This document shows, one piece after another, positions 23,624 through 35,652 of a stretch of 64,000 nt of DNA. Origin of the DNA: Hypoxylon rubiginosum (lineage: Eukaryota > Ascomycota > Sordariomycetes > Xylariales > Hypoxylaceae); assembly GCA_902806565.1 (NCBI GenBank), contig CADCXA010000037.1, positions 248,001 through 312,000 of the forward strand, in the 5' to 3' direction. Position numbers and translations under genes: made by a program. Below the pieces are notes generated by a model that was not told the origin of the DNA, did no database searches, and worked only from the letters and a program-made list of their open reading frames with translations. The first letter of the stretch is position 1, and the number at the start of each line of letters is the position of its first letter.

Positions 23624-26462
23624 TAGTGTTACGGATATTGGGGTTTTGGGGCCGATTTCGCGCTATGATCTTTCTCCTACTATCTATTCTCTTCCTCCCT
23701 TTTTCTACGCAGGCGCGATGATGGATATAAGAACTAGGAGAGGTTCGGGATGAGGGAGAGTGTGAGTGTGAGAAAGAAAAAAAGGAAAAAATAAAAATAA
23801 AATGAACAGGTATACCGGTCCCAAAGATTCGAAGGCGGTGGCTTTCAAAGACCCTAACTTTTCAGGTAGGACACGTTTTTTTGTGTGTTTCCCTCCAGGT
23901 TGAGTAGGATCGTCACGTCGGAGTAGGTCCCTTCACCGCCGAACTTGGGCTGCTTGGGGCCTTGGCCTTGGAGAAAGAAGAGGTTGCGCCGGGAGTTATA
24001 AGCCGCAGCCTAGCTTGATTCGACGTGATGTGGGGGTGTCTACGACGCTCAACGCTACCTAGTAATCAGTAGCTAGGTCAAATTGAGGCATTGATGTTTC
24101 CTAACGCTCAGGGACTCCTCTAAGGATAGTCGTGGATGGGTATACTAGACTACCTAAACCGGAAACCTCGCTGATGAGTTCAGCCAAGCGAAAGTGGATG
24201 GAGTTTATCCGAATCGTGGAACTGTGGCTTTTTTTTCTTCCTCTCTCTCTCTTTTCTTCACGAGTGGGAAAAAGATGTGAGGTTACACATAACCGGAGTG
24301 AGTGAACAAGGTCAAGGGGCAAGGGGAGAAGGTGATGGAGCTTGCAGATGCTTGATCGTGGGGGAAGCTGGAGAGTTTTCTCCTTCTCCTTGCCTTTTGG
24401 TTAGGTACCTAATGCACCGAGAGAAAAAAGCAGGGTCCGCCAACGGCAGAAACCGGCGGGATGCCACTTCTGGCAATACGGATCAATGAGATACTCAATC
24501 TCATTGGACAGTAAAAGTGTGGGGTTATACTTGTCTGCCACATGGCATTGAAACTTGCTTGATCCTGTGCCTCATGTAAGACAGTAAGCCTTTTTGGAGC
24601 CTCCGACGATCGTCGCCTTTCTCGTCTTTCTCTGGAGTCATGTCAATTGAGCCTAGAAGAGCCTATGTAGACGACTGTAATTAGTTGCCGCCTTCCCGGG
24701 TCGCCACCACGCATACAGATGCAGGGCATGAAGGCATTGGATGCACCTACATAGTACGGATTGGCCATGTACCTAGGTACATATGTAGTTAGCACAGATT
24801 AAACCCGAAATTCAGATTAGCATCAATATATCTTACGGTGTGGCGCCGGTATTCAATAAGGATGCGGATAGCTGCCTTAGTAATAAGATATATTGGTGCT
24901 GTGTGCTCAATATCGTCAAAGTGCACGCACGCATCTATCAGTCGTTTGCGCATCTAAGCCTCTGTCGGATTTACGGCTTGGTAGATCCTACATATAGGAA
25001 ATGATTATCCTCTGGTAGTTCGTTCGCCTAAGCTTTGGTCGTACGATGAACCCGGAAGGTCATACGTTGCGATAGAGTGCCCGTGCCCGTGGAACTGTTC
25101 AATCGATGAGAATATTGAAGTGTATTGCCCCGGACTGGCATATCAAAACGGTCAGGAGACATCGCAACTCCGGCTTGAAGATAACCTCGATGAGTCGTGG
25201 AAGTCAACATAACCTTTTTAAGATCACCGACGTTGAGGCTCAATCGGCTACATATTATCTATATTTAAGCTGTGACGTCAGTCTTGCGTGTTAATTACGC
25301 TGTCTGTTCTAACATGTTCGCTCCGGCCATTGGAAAGTGACGGTGTGTAAAACGAGCATGGTCTCATCTACATACTCTGTGACACTGATCGGAATCTAGA
25401 CATCCAAGTCTTTTTATTATCCGAAAGTAAGGATACGTGAAACACGAAAATGTATGGTCAGCTCGGGACAGCTCACGGCTGAGGCTTGCGGAGTACGAAA
25501 GGGAGCTGGTAGTCGGTGAGTCCTGTTCCGATGGCTATACTGCTAAGTAGCTGTAAAAAACATAGAAGAGCAATGTCAATTCGATGACAGTTGACAGTTC
25601 TACACTACGAGCACCTGCTATTAAGCTCACTCTAGATCAGGTACGTACCTATACGCTAACAGGGGTCTTAAGACGGACTTGATGCCGATTGGATAATAAC
25701 TGTACGAGCTGCAGCGCCAAGTCCAAGATCTATTTTCAATAGGATGACTAAGATGCCGAATGGCATCACATGACTCAGCTTTGCTTCAAGCCTCAACAAC
25801 CAACACCTGGCAACTTAGACCAGTAGCTCTACAGCTCCAGAGCTTCCAGCTGCTAGCAGAGGCCTATATCATCGCCTTCTTCAGCCCTACTGCCAATGGT
25901 CTATCTTTCGGTGCCTCCGAAATGTCTCCATGCCGCCCTATCAGCGTTGCTGACTGCCTTGAACCCCTGTTTGCGGATAGATAAACGTACCGACCATCAC
26001 AGGACCTGAACCAATGATGTCCCTTTACTGAGAAATATTGCCGGCCGCTCGAGCTAGGGTACTTTTCTACCTAGGTAGTCAATTTGATGATCTCGAATCA
26101 ACTTGAGTTCGCCGGCTCAATAGTAGACTCCATCGCCTCGATAATACTATGGTATTTAGGGGTCAAGATCACCCCCACGGCAACATCCACAACGGAGATA
26201 TGCTGAATTCCCTTCTCGCAAGGTGTACACTCCAAGTATTTATGTAAGCTGCTAGCTAATTAATTACTCATTAACTTGTCTGTCTTTCATCACTTCTCAT
26301 AAACGATCGTATTTTCTTAGCCAGTCGAATTATTGTTCTCACCTCCCTGCAGAAAAGCCCCGATCTAGTCTCCCGTGTCATTAATGCAACCCTACCTCTG
26401 ATATACGGTTCGAGAATCCTCGCAGCTCAGCAGATCTAAGCGAAGAGCCCGAAAAAGGAAAT
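23624..26462. other. Long gene-free stretch between divergent genes
   Basis: Separates the dehydrogenase (minus) from the Zn2Cys6 factor (plus) and contains both promoters. CCTAGG palindromes lie near 24770 and 26068. The open frame 25760-25984 lacks any family signature. A purine-rich run near 23773-23805 follows the dehydrogenase start on its upstream side. Confidence 0.45.
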
Positions 26463-28145
26463 ATGTCTGTCACGCCGGGACAGTACTGGAACCTAATTGA
26501 GCGAAACCGGCCTCCAGTCAGGCGGAGGGCCAATCACGCCAAAGTTCGAACCGGGTGTGTCACATGCAAGAACAGACGTGTAAAATGTGACGAGGGGAAA
26601 CCGCAGTGCCTCCGATGTGAGAAGTCGGGGTTCCTGTGCGTCGGTTATGAAGACGCCAGCGCCAATCGCGGCAAAGACCTCCCACCGTTGGCTACATCGG
26701 CAATTTCGAAGAGGACTACGGAGCGCACGGTCTTACGACCGAGGTCCTTGCAGCCGCGTCGAGCCATTGACGCGACCCAGCCATTCTCGCTCGACATCAG
26801 ACTTCCGGCGTCGCTGACACCCGCCTATCTAGATGGCCGAGATGCCCCCTTCTTCGAGAGGTTTCGCTCTCAGATAATTATGGACATCGCGAGTTGGTGC
26901 AGTTCTAACTACTGGAATGGAATGCTCTCCCAGATAATGCACGACGACTGCATACAGCACGCGTCACTAGCACTAGCGGCCATGCTTCTAGCAGTCGAGC
27001 GGTCCTTAGACCCAGCCGGCCAGTCGTCGGGACCGTTGACGCAATACGAGGAAGGACGAGTAGCTCTTCGTCATTATATGAAGGCCATCTCATTGTGTCG
27101 GCAGCGCCTATTAGGCGGCATTACCAAGGACACCATTCGCTCCAATCTGACGTCCACCTTCCTTTTCGCTATGATAGAAGTGCTACAGGGGAACATGTCT
27201 ACGGTTGACCAAATCATGGTCAATGGCACATTGCTACTACGAGACGCCATAAATGCTAAGGCTCCTAGTGGACGTCCTACGTTAGTTTGGGACCAAGAAC
27301 TTGCGGAGATGAAAGGCGGCTTCGATAGAATGACCATCATGTGGGGATTGTGTCCCTTCTTTCACGGGCAGAAAGAAATCTACGCAGTGACAACATCGAA
27401 TGGCCAATATCCAGAGATGCCAGATAAGGATGCGCCTCTGTCAACTATTCGGCGCTGCTGGACTATGTTCCAAAATGATCTGGGTTTATTCATGATGAGT
27501 GTGCGCTGCGGAAAAGTAGTTTCCCCAGAGCACATGGAGTCAGTGATATCGCAAAACTCAAAGTACATAGTGCAGCTCCGCCAGTGGATGTCCCTGATAG
27601 ATATGCTGCTAGAGAGGGAGAAAAACACATCAACATTCTATCCGTTAGGCATTATGAAAGCCCTTGCCCTAACCTGTACCATCTTCCTGTCCTGTTTCCT
27701 CGACCGGTCCGATGTCTCGTACGACCTACATCTCCAGAGCTTCCTCGAGATCCTAAACATCTGTCAGAAGTTTATCCCAGAAAAGCCATCGGCACACCTC
27801 AAGTTCTCGCTCGACGTCAACATCTTCCCCATAGCCTCGTTTACCGTCACCAAGTGCCGCGACCAGAAAACACGGCAACTGGCCTTGAAGATTTTCAAAG
27901 AGATGACGTATCGACAAGTGTTGTGGAGCAACCAAGGGATGCTGAAGTCCCTGCAGGCTCTCGTCGACTTGGAGCATAAGGGAAGAGACAAGAGGGGATT
28001 CATTCCTCCGTCTTCGAGGTATTATTTCGTGGCCTCCGAGTGGGACCTGGAGAGCCGTCAAATGATGGCGTCGTTCGTGTGTGTCGTCTCAGTGCCGACC
28101 GAATCCGGCGACTTGCCTACGGTACGTGTACCGATAAGCTTTTAA
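26463..28145 (+). CDS. Zn(II)2Cys6 transcription factor
   Basis: Intronless, 560 residues. The binuclear zinc cluster is near the N-terminus, with cysteines at 32, 35, 42, 49, 52 and 59 in exact C-x2-C-x6-C-x6-C-x2-C-x6-C spacing and the usual basic loop (KNRRVKC). After a linker, a helical region from about residue 100 to the end matches the fungal transcription-factor regulatory region that often follows such clusters (DDCIQHASLALAAMLLAVER and similar segments). It should be nuclear and DNA-binding, probably at CGG-containing sites. No target can be inferred: it is convergent with a 2EXR gene and is not in a recognisable metabolic cluster. The ATG chosen is the first of the frame, closely upstream of the cluster. 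Confidence 0.9.
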   Translation: MSVTPGQYWNLIERNRPPVRRRANHAKVRTGCVTCKNRRVKCDEGKPQCLRCEKSGFLCVGYEDASANRGKDLPPLATSAISKRTTERTVLRPRSLQPRRAIDATQPFSLDIRLPASLTPAYLDGRDAPFFERFRSQIIMDIASWCSSNYWNGMLSQIMHDDCIQHASLALAAMLLAVERSLDPAGQSSGPLTQYEEGRVALRHYMKAISLCRQRLLGGITKDTIRSNLTSTFLFAMIEVLQGNMSTVDQIMVNGTLLLRDAINAKAPSGRPTLVWDQELAEMKGGFDRMTIMWGLCPFFHGQKEIYAVTTSNGQYPEMPDKDAPLSTIRRCWTMFQNDLGLFMMSVRCGKVVSPEHMESVISQNSKYIVQLRQWMSLIDMLLEREKNTSTFYPLGIMKALALTCTIFLSCFLDRSDVSYDLHLQSFLEILNICQKFIPEKPSAHLKFSLDVNIFPIASFTVTKCRDQKTRQLALKIFKEMTYRQVLWSNQGMLKSLQALVDLEHKGRDKRGFIPPSSRYYFVASEWDLESRQMMASFVCVVSVPTESGDLPTVRVPISF

Positions 28146-28282
28146 CGAAGCGAGACTGCAAGCGTATAGAACCCCTAGAAATAGGGGCAAATCGAGTATG
28201 AAATATCAGATTGTGTACAAAGAGTTGCTCTACGTCAAGCAACCTATATTATTTTAAGCGATCAAAAATTCATCGAATTGAA

Positions 28283-29038
28283 CTACTGCCCGTGGCTAGG
28301 AAGCGTGTCAACAGCACAGCGAGACGACGGGCCCGGGATGAAGTCCAAATTCATAAGGCGCAAGCGACCTGTTTTCAAGCGCTCCAGCATAGCCGACGAG
28401 AACAGCCGAGTGAACGAGTCCATGCCTCCGACATCTTTAACCGCGCACTCGCCGTCTCGGAAGCGAGCCGGCGGCCGCTGCTGGTCGTACATGAGCAGCA
28501 CCAACTCTTCCACGTCCACGCTGAACAGGATCTTGTCCCAGGGGAAGTGGTTCTCGAACTGGAAGTTGCGCAGCCAGCAGGTCACCGACAGTCCCAGGCG
28601 CTGGATCCTCCGCCTGCCGGGATCCCGCGCCTGCGCCGCGTCGAAAAGATCGGCCAGGCCGAGGTAGTCCACGTCGCCCACGATGACGAGCAGGTCCGAG
28701 GCCGGGTCGAGGTACAGGGGGCGCCGACAGAGCTCCCCGCGCCTCGGCGCGAAGACTGCCAGGGGAACTGCGAAGTGCTTCAACGCTAGCTCGCGGGCCT
28801 CGGAGCAGATGGAGAGTGCGGCCGGGTTGCTGCAGTTGGACAGCCACGGCGAAGGCCCGAATCCTAACTTGGGTGTGTTGTCGACGGCGCTGACGTCGGG
28901 TGTCTTGTGCAGCTCTACCACGCGGGGCTCGAAGGATGCGTTCCAGATCTTTATGCGCAGCTCAGCTGGGAGCAAGGGGAATGATGGAAACTCGGCCAAG
29001 GACGATGGGGGCTGCTCCCCTTCTGGTTTCGAAGCCAT
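28283..29038 (-). CDS. 2EXR domain-containing protein
   Basis: Intronless, 251 residues, ending 137 bp from the convergent Zn2Cys6 gene. The segment FPSFPLLPAELRIKIWNASFEPRVVEL (about residues 18-44) is the 2EXR motif, an F-box-like start common in filamentous fungi. It is followed by the usual block with conserved Leu/Ile strands (ALSICSEARELALKHF, YLDPASDLLVI). The biochemical role of this family is not established. The amplification of such genes in Sordariomycetes and Leotiomycetes fits the host prediction. No signal peptide or membrane span is visible. Confidence 0.85.
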   Translation of the reverse strand: MASKPEGEQPPSSLAEFPSFPLLPAELRIKIWNASFEPRVVELHKTPDVSAVDNTPKLGFGPSPWLSNCSNPAALSICSEARELALKHFAVPLAVFAPRRGELCRRPLYLDPASDLLVIVGDVDYLGLADLFDAAQARDPGRRRIQRLGLSVTCWLRNFQFENHFPWDKILFSVDVEELVLLMYDQQRPPARFRDGECAVKDVGGMDSFTRLFSSAMLERLKTGRLRLMNLDFIPGPSSRCAVDTLPSHGQ

Positions 29039-29611
29039 GTTCTGCGCCTTACTCCAATGAAACGAACTCCAAATTCCCCAGACACCTGGCTACATGGATG
29101 TGGATATAGCAAACGACGGTCTTATTCTCTTGGGGCAATGGATTCTGCAAGTTGAAACTCTCTGTAACGTTCTCCAAGGATATATGCCCAAGTAGACCTC
29201 TAACTAAGTGACGTTCACATTTGCCTAGAAAGAAATAATGCCTTATATGGTTCCAGGTGTGTGATTATTCGGTGAAAGTGATCGAACGACGAGCAGATCA
29301 CGAACCCCTGAACTCGGGGTAATTATAAACACCCATATCTACCCGAGGTATTGATATTCAGAGCCTTGGAGGTTAAGGGGGTACTCCAAACACCAACTCG
29401 GCAATGATCTTCGTATGAGTCCCTTTGCGGACATCCGCAGTCAGTCACGTGATCGTACCTACGTCAGTTCAATCGCCTTCCCCCCTTTTTCTGAGGAAGC
29501 CGAACATGAACCTAGGTAAATTCTTCAAGGGATAACTTTTTACCATCAAGGCCACATGACATAATTATGAATTAATTTTTTTTCAACACGCACATCAGCA
29601 AACCCAATATT
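29039..29611. other. Spacer between 2EXR gene and S28 peptidase
   Basis: Holds the 2EXR promoter and the 3' end of the peptidase. A CACGTG-like TCACGTGATC sits near 29448, and AACCTAGGTAAA near 29511. No gene is supported. Confidence 0.4.
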
Positions 29612-31369
29612 TTACAGCAAATTTAGCAATATGAATATGAACAACATGAAAGGAAAGACGAGTGCTAGACTGTGCGCTAAGACCAGCGTTGCCGTTGCTG
29701 CTGACTGCGTTTGATTTCCCCGGCCAAGCCACTCTTTGAGGTGCTCTAACTTGACATCCCGAATCTTGATCGTGAAGCGCGACTGTTAGTTCTCTCTATA
29801 TGTCTATCTCTCGTGTTTACACGACAGCGGGGGAGGGGGATGCACGTACCTCATCGATCTGCGGCTTCAACCCGCGGGGCTCGACGGCCTCGGAGAAGGT
29901 ATCCTCGGCGTGTGCGGCGCCGTGGACGAGGACGACCCTAGAGTGGTTCAGCCGGTCGGTGACGGTCAGGACGGGGGAGCCGATGGCGGCGGTGCGGTCG
30001 TAGCGGCCCTGGACGATGAGCAGGCGGTCGGCGGTGTCGAGCATGTCGTTGGTGAGCGCGTACTTCTGCAGGAAGTACTCGTTCTCGCGGCCGTAGTCGG
30101 CGGCGCGCCAGGCCTGGCGCGCGCAGAGGTCGACGGGCCCGCGCGCGTGGGCCTCGGGCAGCACGTTGCCCGACGGGATCGACACGTCGTTGACCGGGTA
30201 GCAGCCGCAGCTGACGTAGGCCCACGCCGGCTGCGCGCTCTCGACGCTGCCGGCGCTCGCCCGCGACAGGTTGCCGTTGAAGGCGTCGATGCAGGCCGCC
30301 GAGCCGTTGGCCCACGAGGCCGCCAGGAGCGGGACGCGCAGGACCTGGCCCGCCGTGGTCGCCGCGAGGGTCTTGTTGATCAGGTCGTCGAGGGGGTCCG
30401 CCGTCGGGTACTTTTCGATCCACGGGTAGTTGAACTTGGAAACCGCTAGGTACGTGTTGAGCACCGCTCTATACAGCCGTTCGTAGCCCAGCGCGGTGGA
30501 GTTTTTGCACACGTTAAGGTCGGGGAGAACCTCGTCGCAATTATCATCTTCCTCGTTGTTAGTGCCCTTTGCAGTGTTATCGGCGTGGAGTGTTCTTCTA
30601 CCTTGGAGACATCTCTTGAATTGTATCATCGCCGTCTTGATCTTCGTAGATGCGTCTATCGATACCTCGTCGTAGACGTTGCTCGCCCACTTCGCCGAGT
30701 CGAACTTGAACTTGTTGGAACTAAGCGGACCAAACGAGTTCAATGCCGGCGAAGAAGCGATGGCGCCGTGAAACGTTTCCGGGTGACGAAGACGTGCCGA
30801 AACCGCAAGGAACCCGCCATACGAAGCTACGACACATATCAGTTTCGTTGCCAACCCGACGCATCGCGAGAATAATTGTGCTCACAGCCACCGTAGATGA
30901 CCTTGCTATTCGCGGCCCCTAGGACCGTGCCCTTGATCCAGTTGACGAACTCGACGCCGTCCTGGAGCACGTTGTCCATGGTCAGCGAGTCGAAGACGTC
31001 GTTGGAGACGTTGAGCGGGTTGTAGCCGGGCGGGTAGCTGCCGCCGCCGCGGAGGTCGCCGAAGAAGCGGTGCTCGAGCATGGCGACGAGGGCGCCGAGC
31101 TTGGGCGCGTAGTCCATGAAGACGCTGGCGTTGAGGACCGGCATGCCCGCCTCCGCGCTCTGCACGAACAGGATGGGCCCGCCCGGCTCGAAGTGCTGCG
31201 TGCTGAGCTGGTACCGCTGCTTGAAGGTCGCCGAGCCCGCGTCCGCCGTGTGGTTCACCTTCTGCGTGAAGTCCTGCGTCGCGATCCCGCTCGTGTTGGA
31301 CTGCACCCGCGCCGGCGGGTGGCGCGCCGTGGCCAGAGCGGCTAGTAGGGTGAGCGCCGTGAATACCAT
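29612..31369 (-). CDS. Secreted serine peptidase of family S28
   Basis: Three exons on the minus strand (31369-30886, 30826-29850, 29782-29612) give 543 residues. It starts with a signal peptide (MVFTALTLLAALATARH). The first splice joins YGG to SSYGGF, making G-S-S-Y-G with nucleophile Ser near 163. The Asp is in QGRYDRT and the His in VHGAAHAEDT. LEHRFFGDL and the family block IASSPALNSFGP are also present. S28 enzymes (Pro-Xaa carboxypeptidase and dipeptidyl-peptidase II types) cleave after proline outside the cell or in vacuoles. The third exon was found from donor GTACGT (29849) and an AACTAACAG acceptor. It extends the protein by 57 residues ending in a hydrophobic run (LVLAHSLALVFPFMLFIF), which suggests a GPI signal or membrane anchor. 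Without it the frame stops 11 codons into the intron. Confidence 0.87.
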
Positions 31370-33441
31370 CGTCTAGTATCCTAACTATAATGGCCCCTTA
31401 CTAAGATTCCGTGGGTATCTGTGACTTTTTGGGGGAATAATTTGTCTGGGCTGCGACCTGTAGCAGATGTGCTTCAGTAGTACCCTAAATCCATTAATAT
31501 CCGAATGCATGCAGTCTGTTTCTGTGAGATCGGCCGAATTACGACGCGTATACTTATAAGGTGCTACGATTCGCCCTTCACGGAATATGAGATGGCATTG
31601 GCAATCCAGAAATCAGACGATTTGGCCAACTATCCCGCTTTATTTCGGGTGAGCAATACGTTGGGTTTCGCTAAAGGGGGTACAGGAACATGCAGTGAAG
31701 ATCGGATGACAGGCTGTCAAGACTCCCGATGACAGGTGGAATAGGGTTAGAAGCGCGTACTGCCGAGTGCCGCCACATTATATTTGAAGACAAAGATGCA
31801 GCTGCCACTGTCACATGAAGATTCAGTGCATCACGCTGCCCAAGCAAACCTTTCTGGACTTACGAGCTACGCGAAGGAGGCAGGATGGATGATCTTCAGG
31901 TGTTTTATTGGCTAATGACTTCAACTTTATGGGTGATAGTAGGGTAATGAAATAGATGGGACTGCTACTTAAGAAGCCAGACGTCCCATCTTAGGACGAT
32001 TAAATCCATGGTGTATCTTGATTCACTACTCTATTCATTACTGTTGTGCCGACAGTCGGCATTTTACGTTGACATGGTGAGGAGACCGAAACTCTAAGGG
32101 GGGGGCATACCACTTCGGACGAGTTAAAGGATGACGTCTATGAGAACAGTTTCGTTTCGACCCTCCACTAAGTTACCTAGGTATACACAGATGGGATTGT
32201 CTACGAGGGGAGTTGAGTTTGAATTATCGGAAACTGGAGATAACACGGCGACTATAATCCGAATTAGCCTCGGGTATGACGGATGCCTCGTTAAGGTTAA
32301 CATGAGCCACACAAGATCTCTTAACATGCCAAGACTTTCTAAGGTCACAAATCCCCCTTATCAATGGCTATGGTTTGTTTCTGGTCCGACCCGTACGCAG
32401 CACAACTCGGCCGCGGCGCATCCCGTATGATGTGGTGTGTAGACTAAACTCCGTACTTAGACCGGCCGATGCCCATTCATGACGATATTATTCAACATTG
32501 CAGTTCCCCTTAGACGTTGGTACAGACTTGGAGTTCAGAATAAATAGCACCTTTTTGAAGAAAAAAGCCAATGCAGATTAGGTGAGTTCAGAGGGTTGGC
32601 GTCCGGGCTCTTCTACCTGACGCATCATACTTCCTAAGTCGCCTTTGCTATGCTTATTAAAACAGAGGACAAAGCTAAAGCGCTGGAATCACTGCTAAAT
32701 GGTAATGACTTGCCCCTAATACAGCCCTTATGAAAGTCATTGATTTTTAGTTTGCCTAACGTAGTACTATATGATGTATTTGCCTACCTCTAGTCAAAGC
32801 GAATGCCGTTTAGGTTGATGCCTAATATCTAGATACAGCTTGAATCTTTATAGCAAGCTACCGATACATTGACAACTACTATTAGGACGAAAAACAGATA
32901 CGAAACTTAGACTTCTTACGAAGGGGTGTAGCGCGTTCAATACAGTGATATAGGAGGCCTATGATGTCATGCTTTTCGAGTTATTCACATCGTTTCATCC
33001 CAATTAATTGATATCTACATCCTGAGTGCGTTGAATATCTCCCACAGGCACAGTACTAATTCACGAACATTACCTAGGTACCTATAATATAGACTCAAAT
33101 AGGGGCAGAAAGTGAAGACTAAGATCTCGTCTAAATTTCAACAGTGACACCCAAAACCTTTGGCTGAGGTCTGATCGCAAGTTTGATCGCAAGTTTATTC
33201 ATTAGCCCCCTCTCATATTCTGAATATTTAATCCTGTGCTTATCCTGCTTCTCTCGCATCCTCCAAATTTACCTTCCTTCTGATTCTCATCTTGATATTT
33301 TATTTACTTATCTACATGTAGGCAGTCAACATATCATGTTTATAAGCTTTAGCATCACCACATCACATCACGGTGTGGGCTCTCTCTTTTTGCGACAACA
33401 CTTAAATCGCTTTATAAACTATCACGAACAGCTAGAATAAC
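31370..33441. other. AT-rich gene-free stretch
   Basis: No supported gene. Open frames at 31505-31732 and 32131-32430 have no recognisable domain or splice context. Palindromic CCTAGGTA blocks occur near 32175 and 33073. The last 250 bp are T/C-rich and form the leader of the coiled-coil gene. Confidence 0.4.
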
Positions 33442-34259
33442 ATGACGCGAAAACAACTCAACTCCGTAGCTACGGGTGATCGTACGCCCACTTATAGCAA
33501 AATTCCGGTAGCTCAAGATGATCTTGTTGAGCAGTTATGGAAAATGATCGATACTCAACAGGACATCTTAAGCTCTTATGATGATACTATGAGGTCCCAA
33601 AGAGAAACAATCCAACAGCAGCAGGATGCCATTGAATCTCTAAGGGCGGAGGTACTTCATCAGAAAGAGTATATCAATGAACAAGAGGCCATTGCGGTCC
33701 GAGCAGAGGAGCAAAGCGACCGGCAAATGAACACGCTCAAAGAGATAGCAACGATCCGAGACGTCCAAGAGGACAAATTGGATGCGAAGACCGAAGAGAT
33801 CAAGGACTTGAAGGCCACCGTTAAGGCCATGCAAGCTCGCCTTGAACGGATCGCTTCCCGCGAAGCTGAGATCCAGACCTCGGCCCAAGATATGCACCAC
33901 GAGCCAGGCCATCACTGCTGCAAACAGACGAAACCGACCGAGCCAAAGGGGACACAGGAGTTAACCTCCAACGTAACAGATGAACAGATGTATCGGCGAT
34001 TACGTGAGGCTGGAGAAATAGACGTGGCTGCGAAGCTACTAGCTTCCGCGAGGCATCTCGATCGGCTGATGGCTCCTGGTCGTGCGTGGATCTACCAAAA
34101 CCACGAAGGCGAGAATCAATCTCCCTCCGAAGACGGTAAGGATCCCTAAAGCCCCCTCGGGTATGAATTGAGTTACTGTACTAACTAACGACAGATCTGG
34201 TTAAGAGATTCGTGGAGCGCGCTACGGCTGCTGGAATCCGTGTTGGCCGTCCTGTATGA
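33442..34259 (+). CDS. Coiled-coil protein of unknown function
   Basis: Two exons (33442-34135, 34195-34259) give 252 residues. The intron (59 nt) has donor GTAAGG, branch ACTAAC and acceptor GACAG, and the split codon is Asp. Residues 25-145 form a long charged coiled coil with many Gln and Glu and a heptad-like pattern (RETIQQQQDAIESLRAEV, KEYINEQEAIAVRAEEQS, EEIKDLKATVKAMQARLE). A short HHCC stretch follows. The C-terminal quarter is compact and helical (MYRRLREAGEIDVAAKLL, LVKRFVERATAAGIRVGR) and could be a separate domain. I do not recognise the family. The second exon replaces an early stop inside the intron, which supports the model. Surroundings are gene-poor and hold decayed sequences, so it may be an accessory gene. 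Confidence 0.7.
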
Positions 34260-35652
34260 GACAGATACCTAGCGGCATTTCGACCAACGGGAGCGGGACT
34301 TAAACAAATGAAAAGGGTTTCCGAAGTAAGATACATACCTACATCGATGTGCATCAAATGCAATAGACGCACTGACACTGAAGAATCAGAACCGGCGGAT
34401 CTCGTGGACCAATCCACACGAATATCCACCGTGTGGACGCGTTCCGCTCTGCGGCTGATGATGGGTTAGGTTAGGTAACTCCGCCTAAAAGCAGCTCGTA
34501 TTTCTTCCTTTACGGGAGCGTGATGGGCCACATTATGGACTGCCATCCAGAAGTCACGGACCTTCTCAAGCTGAAGCTGACAGCGAATACCCTATCACAG
34601 GTACCGGTAGATCGCCATAAAGCTCGGAAAAGAAGCTGGAGCTCGGCATCACGGATATCACAGATTTCTCGCTACTTCCTAAAGGGTGGGGGAGAAAGCG
34701 GGAGCGGAATCACGGTTCATGCAAAAGGGCTTCTTCGACGGTTTCAGATAAGCGTCATGGTTTCGCCATAAACTCCGCGATAAGGCTTCGCAAAGATGGC
34801 GGAAGAAATATTGCTACTGTTGCCAAGTGCGCTGTTACGCAAGATCTATAGGTACTTAAAGCAGTTGGCAGCGCTGTTGGATAGCCCATCAATACCCCTG
34901 AATATTCTATTCTTTAGCGGTTAAACGGTAGTTAGCCACGCTGAAGAGTTGTTTTTCCTAGCAACTCAGATATTGCATATCAAAAACTCAAAAACTCCTG
35001 CAGATTTTACTTCACTCGTAGTTTCTGTATCAATTGTTCGACTAATCGTTGACTAATTGCTGCATTAGTCTCTGTGGTCAGTTGACACTAGGTCAGAGTC
35101 GTTCCTTGCCTCTACCCTAAGAGTAACCACTGGCAAGTACCTACATTACCTCAAAAGAGCAAAGAGCGAGCGCAGACTCTTACATATCGGGAAGTTAATA
35201 TACATTCTCATTCCACTTCTCGTCCAGGAACCCTCCGACTTGATTCACTGCAGTCTCCTAAATTTCTCATGACGCAGAACCAAATGGTGCGAAAACAGCA
35301 ACATTATTACGCAAGAAGCTACAAACGTAACTGCAAAGGCCACCCGCACACGTATAGGCACCGAGACTCTTTGCTCTCTTAACTTAACCTCTTCATCCCA
35401 GCCAACACCACAAGCTTCCATCTAAAGGGTTGAGGACCAAAACCTCAGAGTCCTGACAGTCCTACGCTTAATTATCAACATATATTGACCTATACACTGA
35501 ACACTTAGTAAACTATCATTACTATCTTCCTACCTAAAACCGCGGTAATAATAACCGCGGAAGAGGCGGCTATAACGCCAATAAACGCTACAATAACAAC
35601 GACAATAACAACAAAAACGACATGGCCGCCAACAAGGAAGACAAGCGTGACA
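34260..35652. other. Gene-free stretch
   Basis: No supported gene. The open frame 34520-34771 has a start of plausible codon use but no family match and no splice partner. The right end is rich in A and CAA repeats just before the degenerate region. Confidence 0.4.

Noticed and set aside
25760..25984. 74-codon frame upstream of the Zn2Cys6 factor
   Set aside because: No homology features; more likely promoter or leader DNA.
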